NCBI GenBank assembly: GCA_027487585.1
Contig: JAIYDH010000153.1
Span: 1 to 48,899, forward strand
Reading direction: 5' to 3'
DNA from: Rubrivivax sp.
Lineage (GTDB): Bacteria; Pseudomonadota; Gammaproteobacteria; Burkholderiales; Burkholderiaceae_C
Length of the DNA stretch: 48,899 nucleotides
Each line of letters opens with the position of its first letter. Position 1 is the first letter of the stretch. This document shows positions 37,167 through 44,444 of the stretch, piece after piece. The notes beneath the pieces are model-generated. The model had not been told where the DNA came from. It saw nothing but the letters and a program-made list of their open reading frames with translations, and did no database searches. The translations under genes were made by a program, and so were the position numbers.

Positions 37167-37823
37167 CTAAAACGGCACTTGACTCTCGAACCCGCACGCG
37201 CGGCCCTGCACAGGGTGCTCGAAGCCCAGTTCGGCCGCGTGCAGGAGCAGGCGCGGCGCGCGTGGCGGCAGCGGGGCGTACAGGTCGTCGCCCAGGATCG
37301 GGTGGCCGATGAAGGCCATGTGCACGCGCAACTGATGCGAACGGCCGGTGACCGGGAACAAGGCCACTCGCGTGGCGGCGCCGTCATCGCGCGACACAGC
37401 TCCCAGCACGCGCCAGCGCGTGAGCGCCGGCTTGCCGGCAAACACGTCGGTCATCTGGCGCGGGCGCTTGGGCCAGTCCAGCCGCATCGGCATGTCGACT
37501 TCGCCCGCGGCAGCTTCGGGTACGCCGGCCACGATGGCCTCGTAGCGCTTGTGCATGCGCCGCTTCTCGAAGGCCAGGGACAGCGCGCGCTGCATCTCGA
37601 TGCCGCGTGCGAACAGCATCAGGCCCGATGTCGCCTGGTCGAGCCGGTGCACCACCAGCGCGTCGGGCCAGGCGCGCATGACGCGGGTCGTGAGGTTGTC
37701 GGTCACACCCTCGCCACGGCCCGGCACCGACAGCATGCCGGCGGGCTTGTCCACGACCAGCAGCGTGTCGTCGGCGTGCACGAGGCTGATGCCATCGGGC
37801 AGGGTGAGGTGCGGTGCGTTCAT
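37167..37823 (-). CDS. rluA: RluA-family pseudouridine synthase
   Basis: A 218-residue single-domain pseudouridine synthase. The catalytic motif HRLDQATSGLML is at 59-70 with nucleophile Asp62. Other motifs are LLVVDKPAGMLSVPGRG (21-37), HKRYEAIVAG and the C-terminal TGRSHQLRVHM, GHPILGDDLY and LLLHAAEL. There is no N-terminal S4 domain, and the length is close to that of E. coli RluA (219), which modifies 23S rRNA position 746 and tRNA position 32. The RluA assignment over RluC/RluD-like rests on length and missing S4. I choose the ATG at 37821-37823; the longer frame adds 41 residues without homology. Confidence 0.85.
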   Translation of the reverse strand: MNAPHLTLPDGISLVHADDTLLVVDKPAGMLSVPGRGEGVTDNLTTRVMRAWPDALVVHRLDQATSGLMLFARGIEMQRALSLAFEKRRMHKRYEAIVAGVPEAAAGEVDMPMRLDWPKRPRQMTDVFAGKPALTRWRVLGAVSRDDGAATRVALFPVTGRSHQLRVHMAFIGHPILGDDLYAPLPPRAPRLLLHAAELGFEHPVQGRACGFESQVPF

Positions 37824-38018
37824 CGGGCGCGCAGCGTAGCGCAGCGCAGCCGCACGACGTGCGTGTGGCACCATCAGGCAGCGGGCCTGGCGTTGTGTGC
37901 CGTGTGGATGTCGCGCGACGTGGGCCTTGACGCGGCCCTCGCCCACGGCGCACAGTTCGCCACCCTAGGCGCACTTGCACGCCCCGTGCTCCCGCGCCAT
38001 CACCTTCAGGAGGCCCGC

Positions 38019-38090
38019 ATGACCACCATCGCCACGCTGGATGCCCGCCGCCTGTCGGTCGCGACCGCCGGATCCCCGTTCCGCCGCTGA
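38019..38090 (+). CDS. 23-residue ORF with perfect Shine-Dalgarno
   Basis: A short ORF from ATG 38019 to TGA 38088-38090. A complete AGGAGG at 38008-38013 lies five bases before the ATG, the best ribosome binding site seen in the window. The peptide starts MTTIATLDARRLSV and ends AGSPFRR; it is basic, has no Cys, no TM and no known domain. It lies 195 bases from the divergent rluA start and just upstream of a cluster of hairpins and a CCTCCTCCC motif. It may be a leader peptide or a small stress protein whose 3' UTR yields a small RNA. Weak heat-shock-like elements (CTTGCA at 37974, CGCCAT at 37995) are upstream but would leave almost no leader, so I do not assign a promoter. Confidence 0.5.
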   Translation: MTTIATLDARRLSVATAGSPFRR

Positions 38091-38113
38091 TCGCTTCGTT
38101 GTCCTGACCATGG

Positions 38114-38196
38114 CGTGACCCGCCGGGGTCACGACCGACAGCACCTCCTCCCAAAGCCCGCGGCTTGCGCCGCGTGCGCTGATACGTCAGCCGCAC
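38114..38196 (+). ncRNA. Candidate anti-SD small RNA (CCTCCTCCC motif between hairpins)
   Basis: Starting 24 bases after the small ORF. Hairpin 1 has arms CGTGACCC and GGGTCACG around GCCG (38114-38133, perfect 8-bp stem). A single-stranded segment then contains CCTCCTCCC (38144-38152), complementary to ribosome binding sites. Hairpin 2 has CGCGGC, TTGC, GCCGCG (38159-38174), and hairpin 3 has GTGC-GCTGA, TACG, TCAGC-(C)-GCAC (38174-38196, sharing one base with hairpin 2). The order small ORF, hairpins, exposed CCTCCTCCC resembles the CcsR/'cuckoo' sRNAs processed from 3' UTRs of small-protein genes in alphaproteobacteria. No T-tract terminator is visible and this could alternatively be the rsgA 5' UTR. 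Confidence 0.35.
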
Positions 38197-38307
38197 GCCG
38201 CGGCCGTCATCTGCCTTCGCAGCCGCGACTCGCGTCGCGTGCTGCCGGCCTGGTCCTGCGTCGCTGCGGCGAAGCGGGCCGGGCCCCGCCTGGAACTGAC
38301 GCTCGAC

Positions 38308-39390
38308 ATGATCGACTCCGACACTTTCCTCCGCCTGCGCCGCTGGGGCCTGAAGCCCGTGCAACTGCAGGCCGCCGCGGCCCCGATGGCCGCCGAACCC
38401 CAAGCCCAGCTGCTGCGCGTGACGCAGGTGCAGCGCGAAGGCCTCGTCGTGCACGACGGCCTGGGCGAACGCCCGGCACGCCTGCTGCCGGCGCTGCGCC
38501 ACACGCTCGACGCGCAGGCCGACGCCATCGCCTGCGGCGACTGGGTGCTGGCCCGCGACGACGGGCACGGCAACTGGTGGGCCTTCGAACGCCTGCCGCC
38601 GATCACACAACTGGCGCGCCGCCTGCACGACGGGCGCGACAAGGTGGAGCGCGTGGTCATCGTCAGCAACGTCGACACGGCGCTGTTGGTGATGGGCCTC
38701 GACGGCGATTTCAGCCCGCGCCGGCTCGAGCGCTTCGTGGCACTGGCGCGCCTGGCCGGTGTCGAGCCCGTGGTGGTGCTGACCAAGGCCGACCTGCACA
38801 GCGGCGCCGAGGCCCGCCAGCAGCAAGTGGCCGAGCAGGTGGGCCCAGGCGTGCCCGTGCTCGCGGTCGACGCGCGCGACGCCGCCGCCGCCACGGCGCT
38901 GGCGCCCTGGCTGCTGGAAGGCCAGACGCTGGTGCTGGTGGGCAGCAGCGGCGCCGGCAAGAGCACGCTCACCAACACGCTGTCGAGCCAGGTGGTGGCC
39001 GACACCGGCGGCCAGCGCCAGGGCGACGGCCGCGGCCGCCACACCACCACCGTACGCACGCTGCATGGCACGCCGCAGGGCGCCTGCCTCATCGACACCC
39101 CGGGCCTGCGCACGCTGCGCCTCGATGGCGATGCGGGCGCGCTGGATGCCGTGTTCGACGACATCGCGACGCTGGCGCTGCAGTGCCGCTTCCGCGACTG
39201 CCACCACGAGGCCGAGCCCGGCTGCGCGGTGCGCGATGCGGTGCCGGCCGCGCGGCTGAAGAACTTCCACAAGCTGCAGCGCGAGGTCCGGCGCGACCAG
39301 ATCACCGCGCTCGAACGCAAGGCCGAGGTGGCGCAGTGGAAGGCCCGGGCGCGCAACGCCCGTGTGCGCATGAACGCCAAGCGGGCCTGA
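38308..39390 (+). CDS. rsgA: Ribosome small subunit-dependent GTPase RsgA
   Basis: A 360-residue circularly permuted GTPase that checks late 30S ribosome maturation. The N-terminal OB-fold (about 20-100) precedes a G domain in permuted order: G4 TKADL (VVVLTKAD), then G1 GSSGAGKST, then a HTTTVRTL switch region, then G3 DTPGLRTL. The C-terminal zinc site CRFRDCHHEAEPGC supplies three Cys and a His, followed by a KLQREVRR helix. All are the RsgA/YjeQ hallmarks. The ATG at 38308 is the likely start; an upstream ATG at 38239 adds 23 residues without similarity, and neither has a strong ribosome site. The 217-base gap upstream holds the candidate sRNA. Confidence 0.93.
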   Translation: MIDSDTFLRLRRWGLKPVQLQAAAAPMAAEPQAQLLRVTQVQREGLVVHDGLGERPARLLPALRHTLDAQADAIACGDWVLARDDGHGNWWAFERLPPITQLARRLHDGRDKVERVVIVSNVDTALLVMGLDGDFSPRRLERFVALARLAGVEPVVVLTKADLHSGAEARQQQVAEQVGPGVPVLAVDARDAAAATALAPWLLEGQTLVLVGSSGAGKSTLTNTLSSQVVADTGGQRQGDGRGRHTTTVRTLHGTPQGACLIDTPGLRTLRLDGDAGALDAVFDDIATLALQCRFRDCHHEAEPGCAVRDAVPAARLKNFHKLQREVRRDQITALERKAEVAQWKARARNARVRMNAKRA

Positions 39391-39451
39391 CGATGAGACT
39401 CCGCCCCGGTGCCGCGCCTGTGCGCAGCTGCCCGACCCGACCTGTGCCCCC

Positions 39452-39467
39452 GGCGCTGTTCAGCGCC
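39452..39467. terminator. Hairpin between convergent rsgA and MFS genes
   Basis: GGCGCT, loop GTTC, AGCGCC forms a perfect 6-bp stem, extended by CC/GG with one bulged C. It covers the MFS stop codon, 62 bases after the rsgA stop. It could terminate rsgA transcription. No T-tract. Confidence 0.35.
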
Positions 39468-40701
39468 CGGGCGTGCCGTCGGGCAGCAGCCTGTCGCGCC
39501 GCGCCAGTGCCGGGAACCAGCGGGGCCACAGTGCCGCCACCGCGAGCACCCCCGCGCCGCCCAGCACCACCGACGCCACCGGGCCCATCAGCGCCGCGGT
39601 GGCGCCGCTTTCGAACTCGCCGAGCTGGTTCGACGCGCCGATGAACAGCGAGTTGACCGCGCTGACGCGGCCGCGCATGGCGTCGGGCGTCTCCAGCTGC
39701 ACCAGCGTCTGGCGGATGACCACGCTCACCATGTCGGCCGCGCCGGTGACGGCCAGCGCCAGCAGCGACAGCATGAAGTCGGTCGAGAAGCCGAACACCA
39801 CGGTGGCCGCGCCGTACACCGCCACCGCCTGCAGCATGCGCGGGCCGACACGCTGCTTCAGCGGCCGGCGCGTGAGCCACAGCGACATGGCCAGTGCACC
39901 CGCGGCCGGTGCGGCGCGCAGCAGACCCAGGCCCCAGGGCCCGACATGGAGGATGTCCTTGGCATAGATGGGCAGCAGCGCCACCGCCCCGCCCAGCACG
40001 ACGGCCACCATGTCCAGCATCATGGCGCCCAGCAGCACGGGTTGCGCCCGCACGTAGCGCACGCCGGCCGTCAGCGTGGCCCAGCTGGCCGGCTCGGCCT
40101 GCGCCGGGTGGTGTTCGTAGCGCAGCCGCGCCACCAGCGCGGTGGCCACGAGGAACAGGACAGCGCAGCTGCCATAGGTGGCGGCCGGGCCGGCCGTGTA
40201 GACGAAGCCGCCCAGCGCGGGCCCGGCGATGATGGCGCCCTGCAGCCCGGCCGAGCTGAAGGCGAGCGCGCGCGGCAACACGACCGCGGGCACAAGCAAG
40301 GGCGTCAGCGCCTGCTGCGTGGGCATCTGCAGCGCCCGCAGCGCGCCCAGCACCACGCTCACGGCCAGCAGCGCCTCGCGATTCATCCAGCCCGCGGCGC
40401 TGCCCCAGGCCAACGCGGCGGCGGCGGCCACCTGCACGGCCAGGCAACCGGCGAGGATGCGGCCGCGGTGGTGGCGGTCGATCCACTGGCCCGCCGGCAG
40501 CGTGAGCACGAGCGCCGGCACGAACTGCGCCAGGCCCACAAGGCCCAGGTCCCAGGCCGAGCCGGTGAGCTCGTACATCTGCCAGCCCAACGCCACCAAC
40601 AGCATCTGGCTCGCCGACACCGAGGCGATGCGTGCCAGCCACAGCTGCATGAAGGCGCGGTACTGCGTCAGCGGCCGCTGCTCGTCGTCGGATTCAGTCA
40701 T
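39460..40701 (-). CDS. MFS transporter (DHA3/EntS-like exporter)
   Basis: A 413-residue 12-TM major facilitator permease. The N-terminus (MTESDDEQRPLTQYRAFMQLWLAR) leads into ASVSASQMLLVALGWQMYELTGSAWDLGLVGLAQFVPAL, the typical first two helices of the MFS_3/DHA3 group, and the conserved loop PAGQWIDRHHRGRIL is present. Such proteins export small molecules or siderophores by proton antiport. Its ATG overlaps the tctE stop by 4 bases (ATGA, 40698-40701), so it is the third gene of a tctD-tctE-MFS operon. This suggests control or function linked to organic-acid sensing, perhaps efflux of an acid or toxic analogue. Substrate unknown. Confidence 0.87.
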   Translation of the reverse strand: MTESDDEQRPLTQYRAFMQLWLARIASVSASQMLLVALGWQMYELTGSAWDLGLVGLAQFVPALVLTLPAGQWIDRHHRGRILAGCLAVQVAAAAALAWGSAAGWMNREALLAVSVVLGALRALQMPTQQALTPLLVPAVVLPRALAFSSAGLQGAIIAGPALGGFVYTAGPAATYGSCAVLFLVATALVARLRYEHHPAQAEPASWATLTAGVRYVRAQPVLLGAMMLDMVAVVLGGAVALLPIYAKDILHVGPWGLGLLRAAPAAGALAMSLWLTRRPLKQRVGPRMLQAVAVYGAATVVFGFSTDFMLSLLALAVTGAADMVSVVIRQTLVQLETPDAMRGRVSAVNSLFIGASNQLGEFESGATAALMGPVASVVLGGAGVLAVAALWPRWFPALARRDRLLPDGTPGR

Positions 40702-42125
40702 GCGGCAATGCTGTGGGGCAGCCACACCCGGGCGGCCAGGCCCGGGCCGTCGTCGCGGGCGTCGAGCCGGATGCGGCCCCCGGCCGTGGCCACGATCTCG
40801 CGGCAAATGGCCAGCCCGAGCCCCGAGCCCGCTTGCGGCCCGGCCGCCGAAAACGGCTGGAACAGGCGCTCGCGCTGCGCCGCCTCGAGGCCGGGGCCGC
40901 TGTCGATCACCTCCAGCAGCGCCTCCTCACCTTCGTGCGCCAGCCTCAGCACCAGGCTGCCACCCGCGGGCGTGTGCTTGATGGCGTTGTGCAGCAGGTT
41001 GCGCGTCAGCTCGCGCAGCGCCCACGAGTGCGCCGGCACGCGGGCAGGGGTGGTGACGAGCTCGAAGTCGATGCGGCCGGCGGCGATGAGCGGCGCCAGG
41101 TCGAGTGCCACGCCGCGCACGATGGGTTCCCAGTCCTCGCGCGCAGACTCGCCCTGCAGCCCCTGCTGGCGCAACTGCTCCACCTTGGCCAGCGCCAGCA
41201 TCTGGTTGGCCAGCTCGGTGGCGCCCTGCACGGTGGTGTCGATCTCGGCCAGCGCCTGCATCGGCTCGACGTCGCCGCGGCGCGCCGACTGCACCTGCGC
41301 CTTCAGCACCGCCAGCGGTGTGCGCAGCTGGTGCGAGGCGTCGCGCACGAAGCGTTTCTGGTGCGCCAGCAGGTGGGCCAGGCGCGCCATCACGGCATTG
41401 GTGGCGTCGACCACGGGGCGCAGCTCGTGCGGGGCGTCGGTGGCCGGCAGCGGCGAGAGATCGGCCTCGTCGCGCGCCACCAGCGCCTGCGACAGCCGCC
41501 GCACCGGCCGCGTGACGCGCTGCACCACCCACAGCACCACGCCGGCGATCAGCACCAGCAGCAGCCCCTGCTGCCACAGCGTCTGCAGCAGCAGCTGGCG
41601 CGCCAGCGCATGCCGCAGCTCCAGCGTCTCGGCCACCTGAATGACGGCCATGCCCTGGCCACCCGCGCCCGCCACGGGCTGCAGCAGCACAGCCATGCGC
41701 ACCGGCTCATTGCGGTAGTGGTCGTCGTAGAAGCGCACCAGCGCGGCATAGACCGGAGGGGCGTCGCGCCGCGGGTCGGCGGCGCGGGGCGGCGGCAGGT
41801 CGTCGAAGCCCGAGACCACCTCGCCGTCGAAGCCGCTGACGCGGTAGACCATGCGGCTGCGGTTGTCGGCCTCGAAGGCCTCGAGCGCCGCGTAAGGCAA
41901 CTCGGCGATCACGCGCGGGCGCTCACCGCTGGCCGGATCGAGCTGCAGCTGCTCGCCGATGGCCTTGGCGCTGGCCAGCAAAGTGCGGTCGTAGGCCGTG
42001 TCGGCGCTGGTGAGGGCTTGGCGGTACAGCAGCGCCGCGTTCAGCATCACCACCGCCAGCACGGGCAGCAGGATGCCCAGCAGCAGCTGGCGGCGCAGCG
42101 AAGGCGGGGCGGGGTCGTTGATCAA
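40698..42125 (-). CDS. tctE: TctE-like sensor histidine kinase
   Basis: A 475-residue kinase if started at the TTG (42123-42125) that overlaps the tctD stop (TTGA), which gives a sensible N-terminus, LINDPAPPSLRRQLLLG. TM1 is about 13-35, the periplasmic domain about 36-180 (of the TctE N-terminal kind: SADTAYDRTLLASAKAIGEQL), TM2 about 183-203, HAMP to about 255. HisKA carries FVRDASHQLRTPL (His265). The ATPase has Asn380 (N-box), DSGPGL and GSGLGLAI. TctE kinases sense tri- or dicarboxylates and phosphorylate TctD. Its neighbours (tctD upstream, tctCBA divergent) fit this fully. The non-ATG start is inferred from overlap; no ATG occurs before TM1. Confidence 0.88.
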   Translation of the reverse strand: MINDPAPPSLRRQLLLGILLPVLAVVMLNAALLYRQALTSADTAYDRTLLASAKAIGEQLQLDPASGERPRVIAELPYAALEAFEADNRSRMVYRVSGFDGEVVSGFDDLPPPRAADPRRDAPPVYAALVRFYDDHYRNEPVRMAVLLQPVAGAGGQGMAVIQVAETLELRHALARQLLLQTLWQQGLLLVLIAGVVLWVVQRVTRPVRRLSQALVARDEADLSPLPATDAPHELRPVVDATNAVMARLAHLLAHQKRFVRDASHQLRTPLAVLKAQVQSARRGDVEPMQALAEIDTTVQGATELANQMLALAKVEQLRQQGLQGESAREDWEPIVRGVALDLAPLIAAGRIDFELVTTPARVPAHSWALRELTRNLLHNAIKHTPAGGSLVLRLAHEGEEALLEVIDSGPGLEAAQRERLFQPFSAAGPQAGSGLGLAICREIVATAGGRIRLDARDDGPGLAARVWLPHSIAA

Positions 42126-42829
42126 ACCGGCCCCGCGGGGCCGGGCCCATCGGCGGCCGGCTCCACCAGCCGCAGCAGGTAGCCCAGGCCGCGCAGCGTA
42201 ACGAGCTCCACCGCGCCGCCCGCGAGCTTCTTGCGCAGCCGGTACACCACCACTTCGATGGCATCGGCCTGCACCGCGCATTCGCCTGCGAACACCGTCT
42301 CAGTGAGCCGCTCGCGCGTGACGGCCTGGCCGGGCCGGGCGAGCAGCGCGCGCATCAGGGCGGTCTCGCGCACCGTCAGCTCCATCGGCTGCTGCTCGTG
42401 CATGACGGCGCCGCTGTCGGGGTCGATGCGCAGGCCGCCGTAGGCCGGTGCCTCGGGCCCGCGCACGGGGCCGCGGCGGCGCGCCAGCGCGCGCACGCGG
42501 GCCTCGAGTTCATCGAGGTCGAAAGGCTTGGCGAGGTAGTCATCGGCGCCGGTGTTCAGGCCCAGCACGCGGTCGCCTACGGTGCCGCGCGCGGTGACGA
42601 TGAGCACCGGCGTGTCCAGCCCCTCGGCCCGCGCGGCGGCCAGTACCTGCAGGCCGTCGAGGCCGGGCAGCGTGAGGTCCAGCAGCACCACGTCGGGCAC
42701 CGCCGCGCGCCAGCGGTCGAGCGCGCGGGCGCCATCGCCACAGACCACGACCTGCACGCCGCGGCGCTCGAAGCTGCGCACCAGCGTCGTCTGCATGGCG
42801 GTGTTGTCCTCGACGAGCAGCAGCTTCAT
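42122..42829 (-). CDS. tctD: TctD-like OmpR-family response regulator
   Basis: A 235-residue two-domain regulator. The receiver domain (1-115) has the acidic pocket ED (7-8), phospho-Asp51 in LLDLTLPGLDG, Thr79 and Lys101 in YLAKPFD. The C-terminal winged helix (about 130-228) includes LTVRETALMRALL and AIEVVVYRLRKKL, the OmpR recognition part. It should activate the divergent tctCBA genes in response to TctE. It is the first gene of the minus-strand operon and is separated from tctC by 120 bases that hold inverted repeats. Confidence 0.93.
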   Translation of the reverse strand: MKLLLVEDNTAMQTTLVRSFERRGVQVVVCGDGARALDRWRAAVPDVVLLDLTLPGLDGLQVLAAARAEGLDTPVLIVTARGTVGDRVLGLNTGADDYLAKPFDLDELEARVRALARRRGPVRGPEAPAYGGLRIDPDSGAVMHEQQPMELTVRETALMRALLARPGQAVTRERLTETVFAGECAVQADAIEVVVYRLRKKLAGGAVELVTLRGLGYLLRLVEPAADGPGPAGPV

Positions 42830-42854
42830 GGGCGGCGCTGATTATCGGCAAGCG

Positions 42855-42923
42855 CCCCGATCGCGGGGTTTTCCCCAGGGCGCACGACAGCCGTTTGACA
42901 GCGCTCGGCGCCATCATTCGACT
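42855..42923 (+). promoter_or_regulatory. tctC promoter region with inverted repeats
   Basis: The 120-bp gap between divergent tctD and tctC contains CCCCG-ATCG-CGGGG (42855-42868) directly overlapping GGGG-TTTT-CCCC (42865-42876). These are candidate TctD binding sites. A perfect -35 hexamer TTGACA is at 42895-42900. Seventeen bases on, the -10 position (TCGACT, 42918-42923) is poor, which fits a promoter that needs an activator. GGAGA lies just before the tctC ATG. Confidence 0.45.
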
Positions 42924-42949
42924 CAACAACAACCGCACTGGAGACAACG

Positions 42950-43924
42950 ATGCGTCGCGATACTTTCCTGAAGTCCCTGATCGCCACCACCGCGGGCGCG
43001 GGTCTGGGTGCTTTCTCGCTGCAGGCCCAGGCCCAGGCTGCGGCCAATCTGAAGATGATGATCCCGGCCAACCCGGGCGGCGGCTGGGACACCACCGGCC
43101 GTGCCCTCGGCAAGGCTCTGCAAGACGCCGGCGTGGCCAGCGCCGTGAGCTTCGAGAACAAGGGCGGCGCGGCCGGCGCCATCGGCCTGGCGCAGTTCGT
43201 CAACGCCAGCAAGGGCGACGGCAACGCGCTGATGGTGATGGGCGCCGTCATGCTGGGCGGCATCATCACCGGCAAGCCGCCAGTCAGCGTGACGCAGGCC
43301 ACCCCGATTGCGCGCCTGACGAGCGAATACAACGTCTTCGTCGTGCCCGCCGCCAGCCCCTTCAAGAGCATGAAGGATGTCGTCGAGGCGCTGAAGAAGG
43401 ACCCCGCCAGTGTCAAGTGGGGCGGCGGCTCGCGTGGCTCCACGGAGCACATCGCGGCGGCCATGCTGGCGCGCGAGACGGGCGTCGATGCCACCAAGAT
43501 CAACTACGTCCCCTTCCGCGGCGGCGGCGAGGCCGTGGCGGCCATCCTGGGCAACAACGTCAGCGTGGGCGGCAGCGGCTGGAGCGAGTTCCAGCAGTAC
43601 ATCGAGAGCGGCAAGATGCGCGCCATCGCCGTGACCTCGCCCACGCGCCTGAAGGGCATCGATGTGCCCACGATGAAGGAGCAGGGCTTCAACGTGGAGA
43701 TCGGCAACTGGCGCGGCGTCTACGGCGCGCCCGGCATCACGCCCGCCCAGCGCAAGGCACTGGTCGACATGGTCGTCAAGGCCACCAAGAGCAAGTCGTG
43801 GACCGAGGCGATGGAAAAGAACCAGTGGACCTCGGCCCTGCTGACGGGCAAGGAGTTCGAGGACTTCGTCGACCGCGAATTCGCCAGTCTGCGAGTGACC
43901 ATGGTCAAGGCCGGCATGATCTGA
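42950..43924 (+). CDS. tctC: Tripartite tricarboxylate transporter substrate-binding protein (Bug family, TctC)
   Basis: A 324-residue periplasmic binding protein with an RR-containing signal (MRRDTFLKSLIATTAGAGLGAFSLQ) cleaved after AQAQA or AQAAA. The RR-D-T-FLK spacing is one residue longer than the Tat consensus, so Sec or Tat export is undecided. The mature protein has the Bug motifs MMIPANPGGGWDTTGRALG (the ligand-binding P-loop), GAAGAIGLAQF and NYVPFRGGGEAVAAILGN. It captures a carboxylate and delivers it to TctB/TctA. First gene of a plus-strand operon; 7 bases before tctB. Confidence 0.92.
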   Translation: MRRDTFLKSLIATTAGAGLGAFSLQAQAQAAANLKMMIPANPGGGWDTTGRALGKALQDAGVASAVSFENKGGAAGAIGLAQFVNASKGDGNALMVMGAVMLGGIITGKPPVSVTQATPIARLTSEYNVFVVPAASPFKSMKDVVEALKKDPASVKWGGGSRGSTEHIAAAMLARETGVDATKINYVPFRGGGEAVAAILGNNVSVGGSGWSEFQQYIESGKMRAIAVTSPTRLKGIDVPTMKEQGFNVEIGNWRGVYGAPGITPAQRKALVDMVVKATKSKSWTEAMEKNQWTSALLTGKEFEDFVDREFASLRVTMVKAGMI

Positions 43925-43931
43925 GGCCGGC

Positions 43932-44444
43932 ATGGCCTTCGAGTCTGCAGCGCAGCGCCGCCAGGCGCTGATCGGCGCCGGCGCGCTGCTGCTGGGCGCG
44001 CTGATGGCCTGGGGCGCCACTGGCATTTCGTCCGAGGCCGGTTATGCCGGCGTCGGGCCCAACTTCGTGCCCTGGGTGGTGTCGCTGGCGCTGGTGGCCT
44101 GCGGGGCGCTGCTCATCTGGGAGGCCGCAAGCGGCGGCTGGCGCGAGCTCGAAGAGCCCTCGGGCGCAGCGCAGGGTGACTGGCGCGCGCTCGCCTGGGT
44201 GGTGGGCGGGCTGGCCGCCAACGCACTGCTGCTCGAGCGCGTGGGCTTCATCATCGCCTGCACCACCTGCTTCATGCTCGCGGTGCGCGGCTTGCGCAGC
44301 AGCGAAGGCAAGCCGCACGGCGGCGCGCGCGGCCTGGCCATCGACGCCGTGACCGGCATGCTGATCGCAGCACCGGCGTTCTGGTTGTTCACCAAGGTGC
44401 TCGGCATCTCGCTGCCCGGCCTCACCGCGACAGGGTGGTTGTAG
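43932..44444 (+). CDS. tctB: Tripartite tricarboxylate transporter small membrane subunit TctB
   Basis: A 170-residue inner membrane protein with four hydrophobic segments (about 15-32, 45-65, 88-115 and 138-158). Motifs such as GPNFVPWVVSLALVACGALLIWEA in the second segment and ALAWVVGGLAANALLLERVGFIIA in the third match TctB. It is the small subunit of the Na+- or H+-driven TTT transporter, functioning with TctA. Its stop codon directly abuts the tctA start (TAGATG). Confidence 0.88.
   Translation: MAFESAAQRRQALIGAGALLLGALMAWGATGISSEAGYAGVGPNFVPWVVSLALVACGALLIWEAASGGWRELEEPSGAAQGDWRALAWVVGGLAANALLLERVGFIIACTTCFMLAVRGLRSSEGKPHGGARGLAIDAVTGMLIAAPAFWLFTKVLGISLPGLTATGWL

Noticed and set aside
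42126..42281. Upstream ATG start for tctE
   Set aside because: It adds 52 Arg/Gly-rich residues overlapping tctD; the TTG at 42123-42125 gives the usual short N-terminus and a 4-base overlap.
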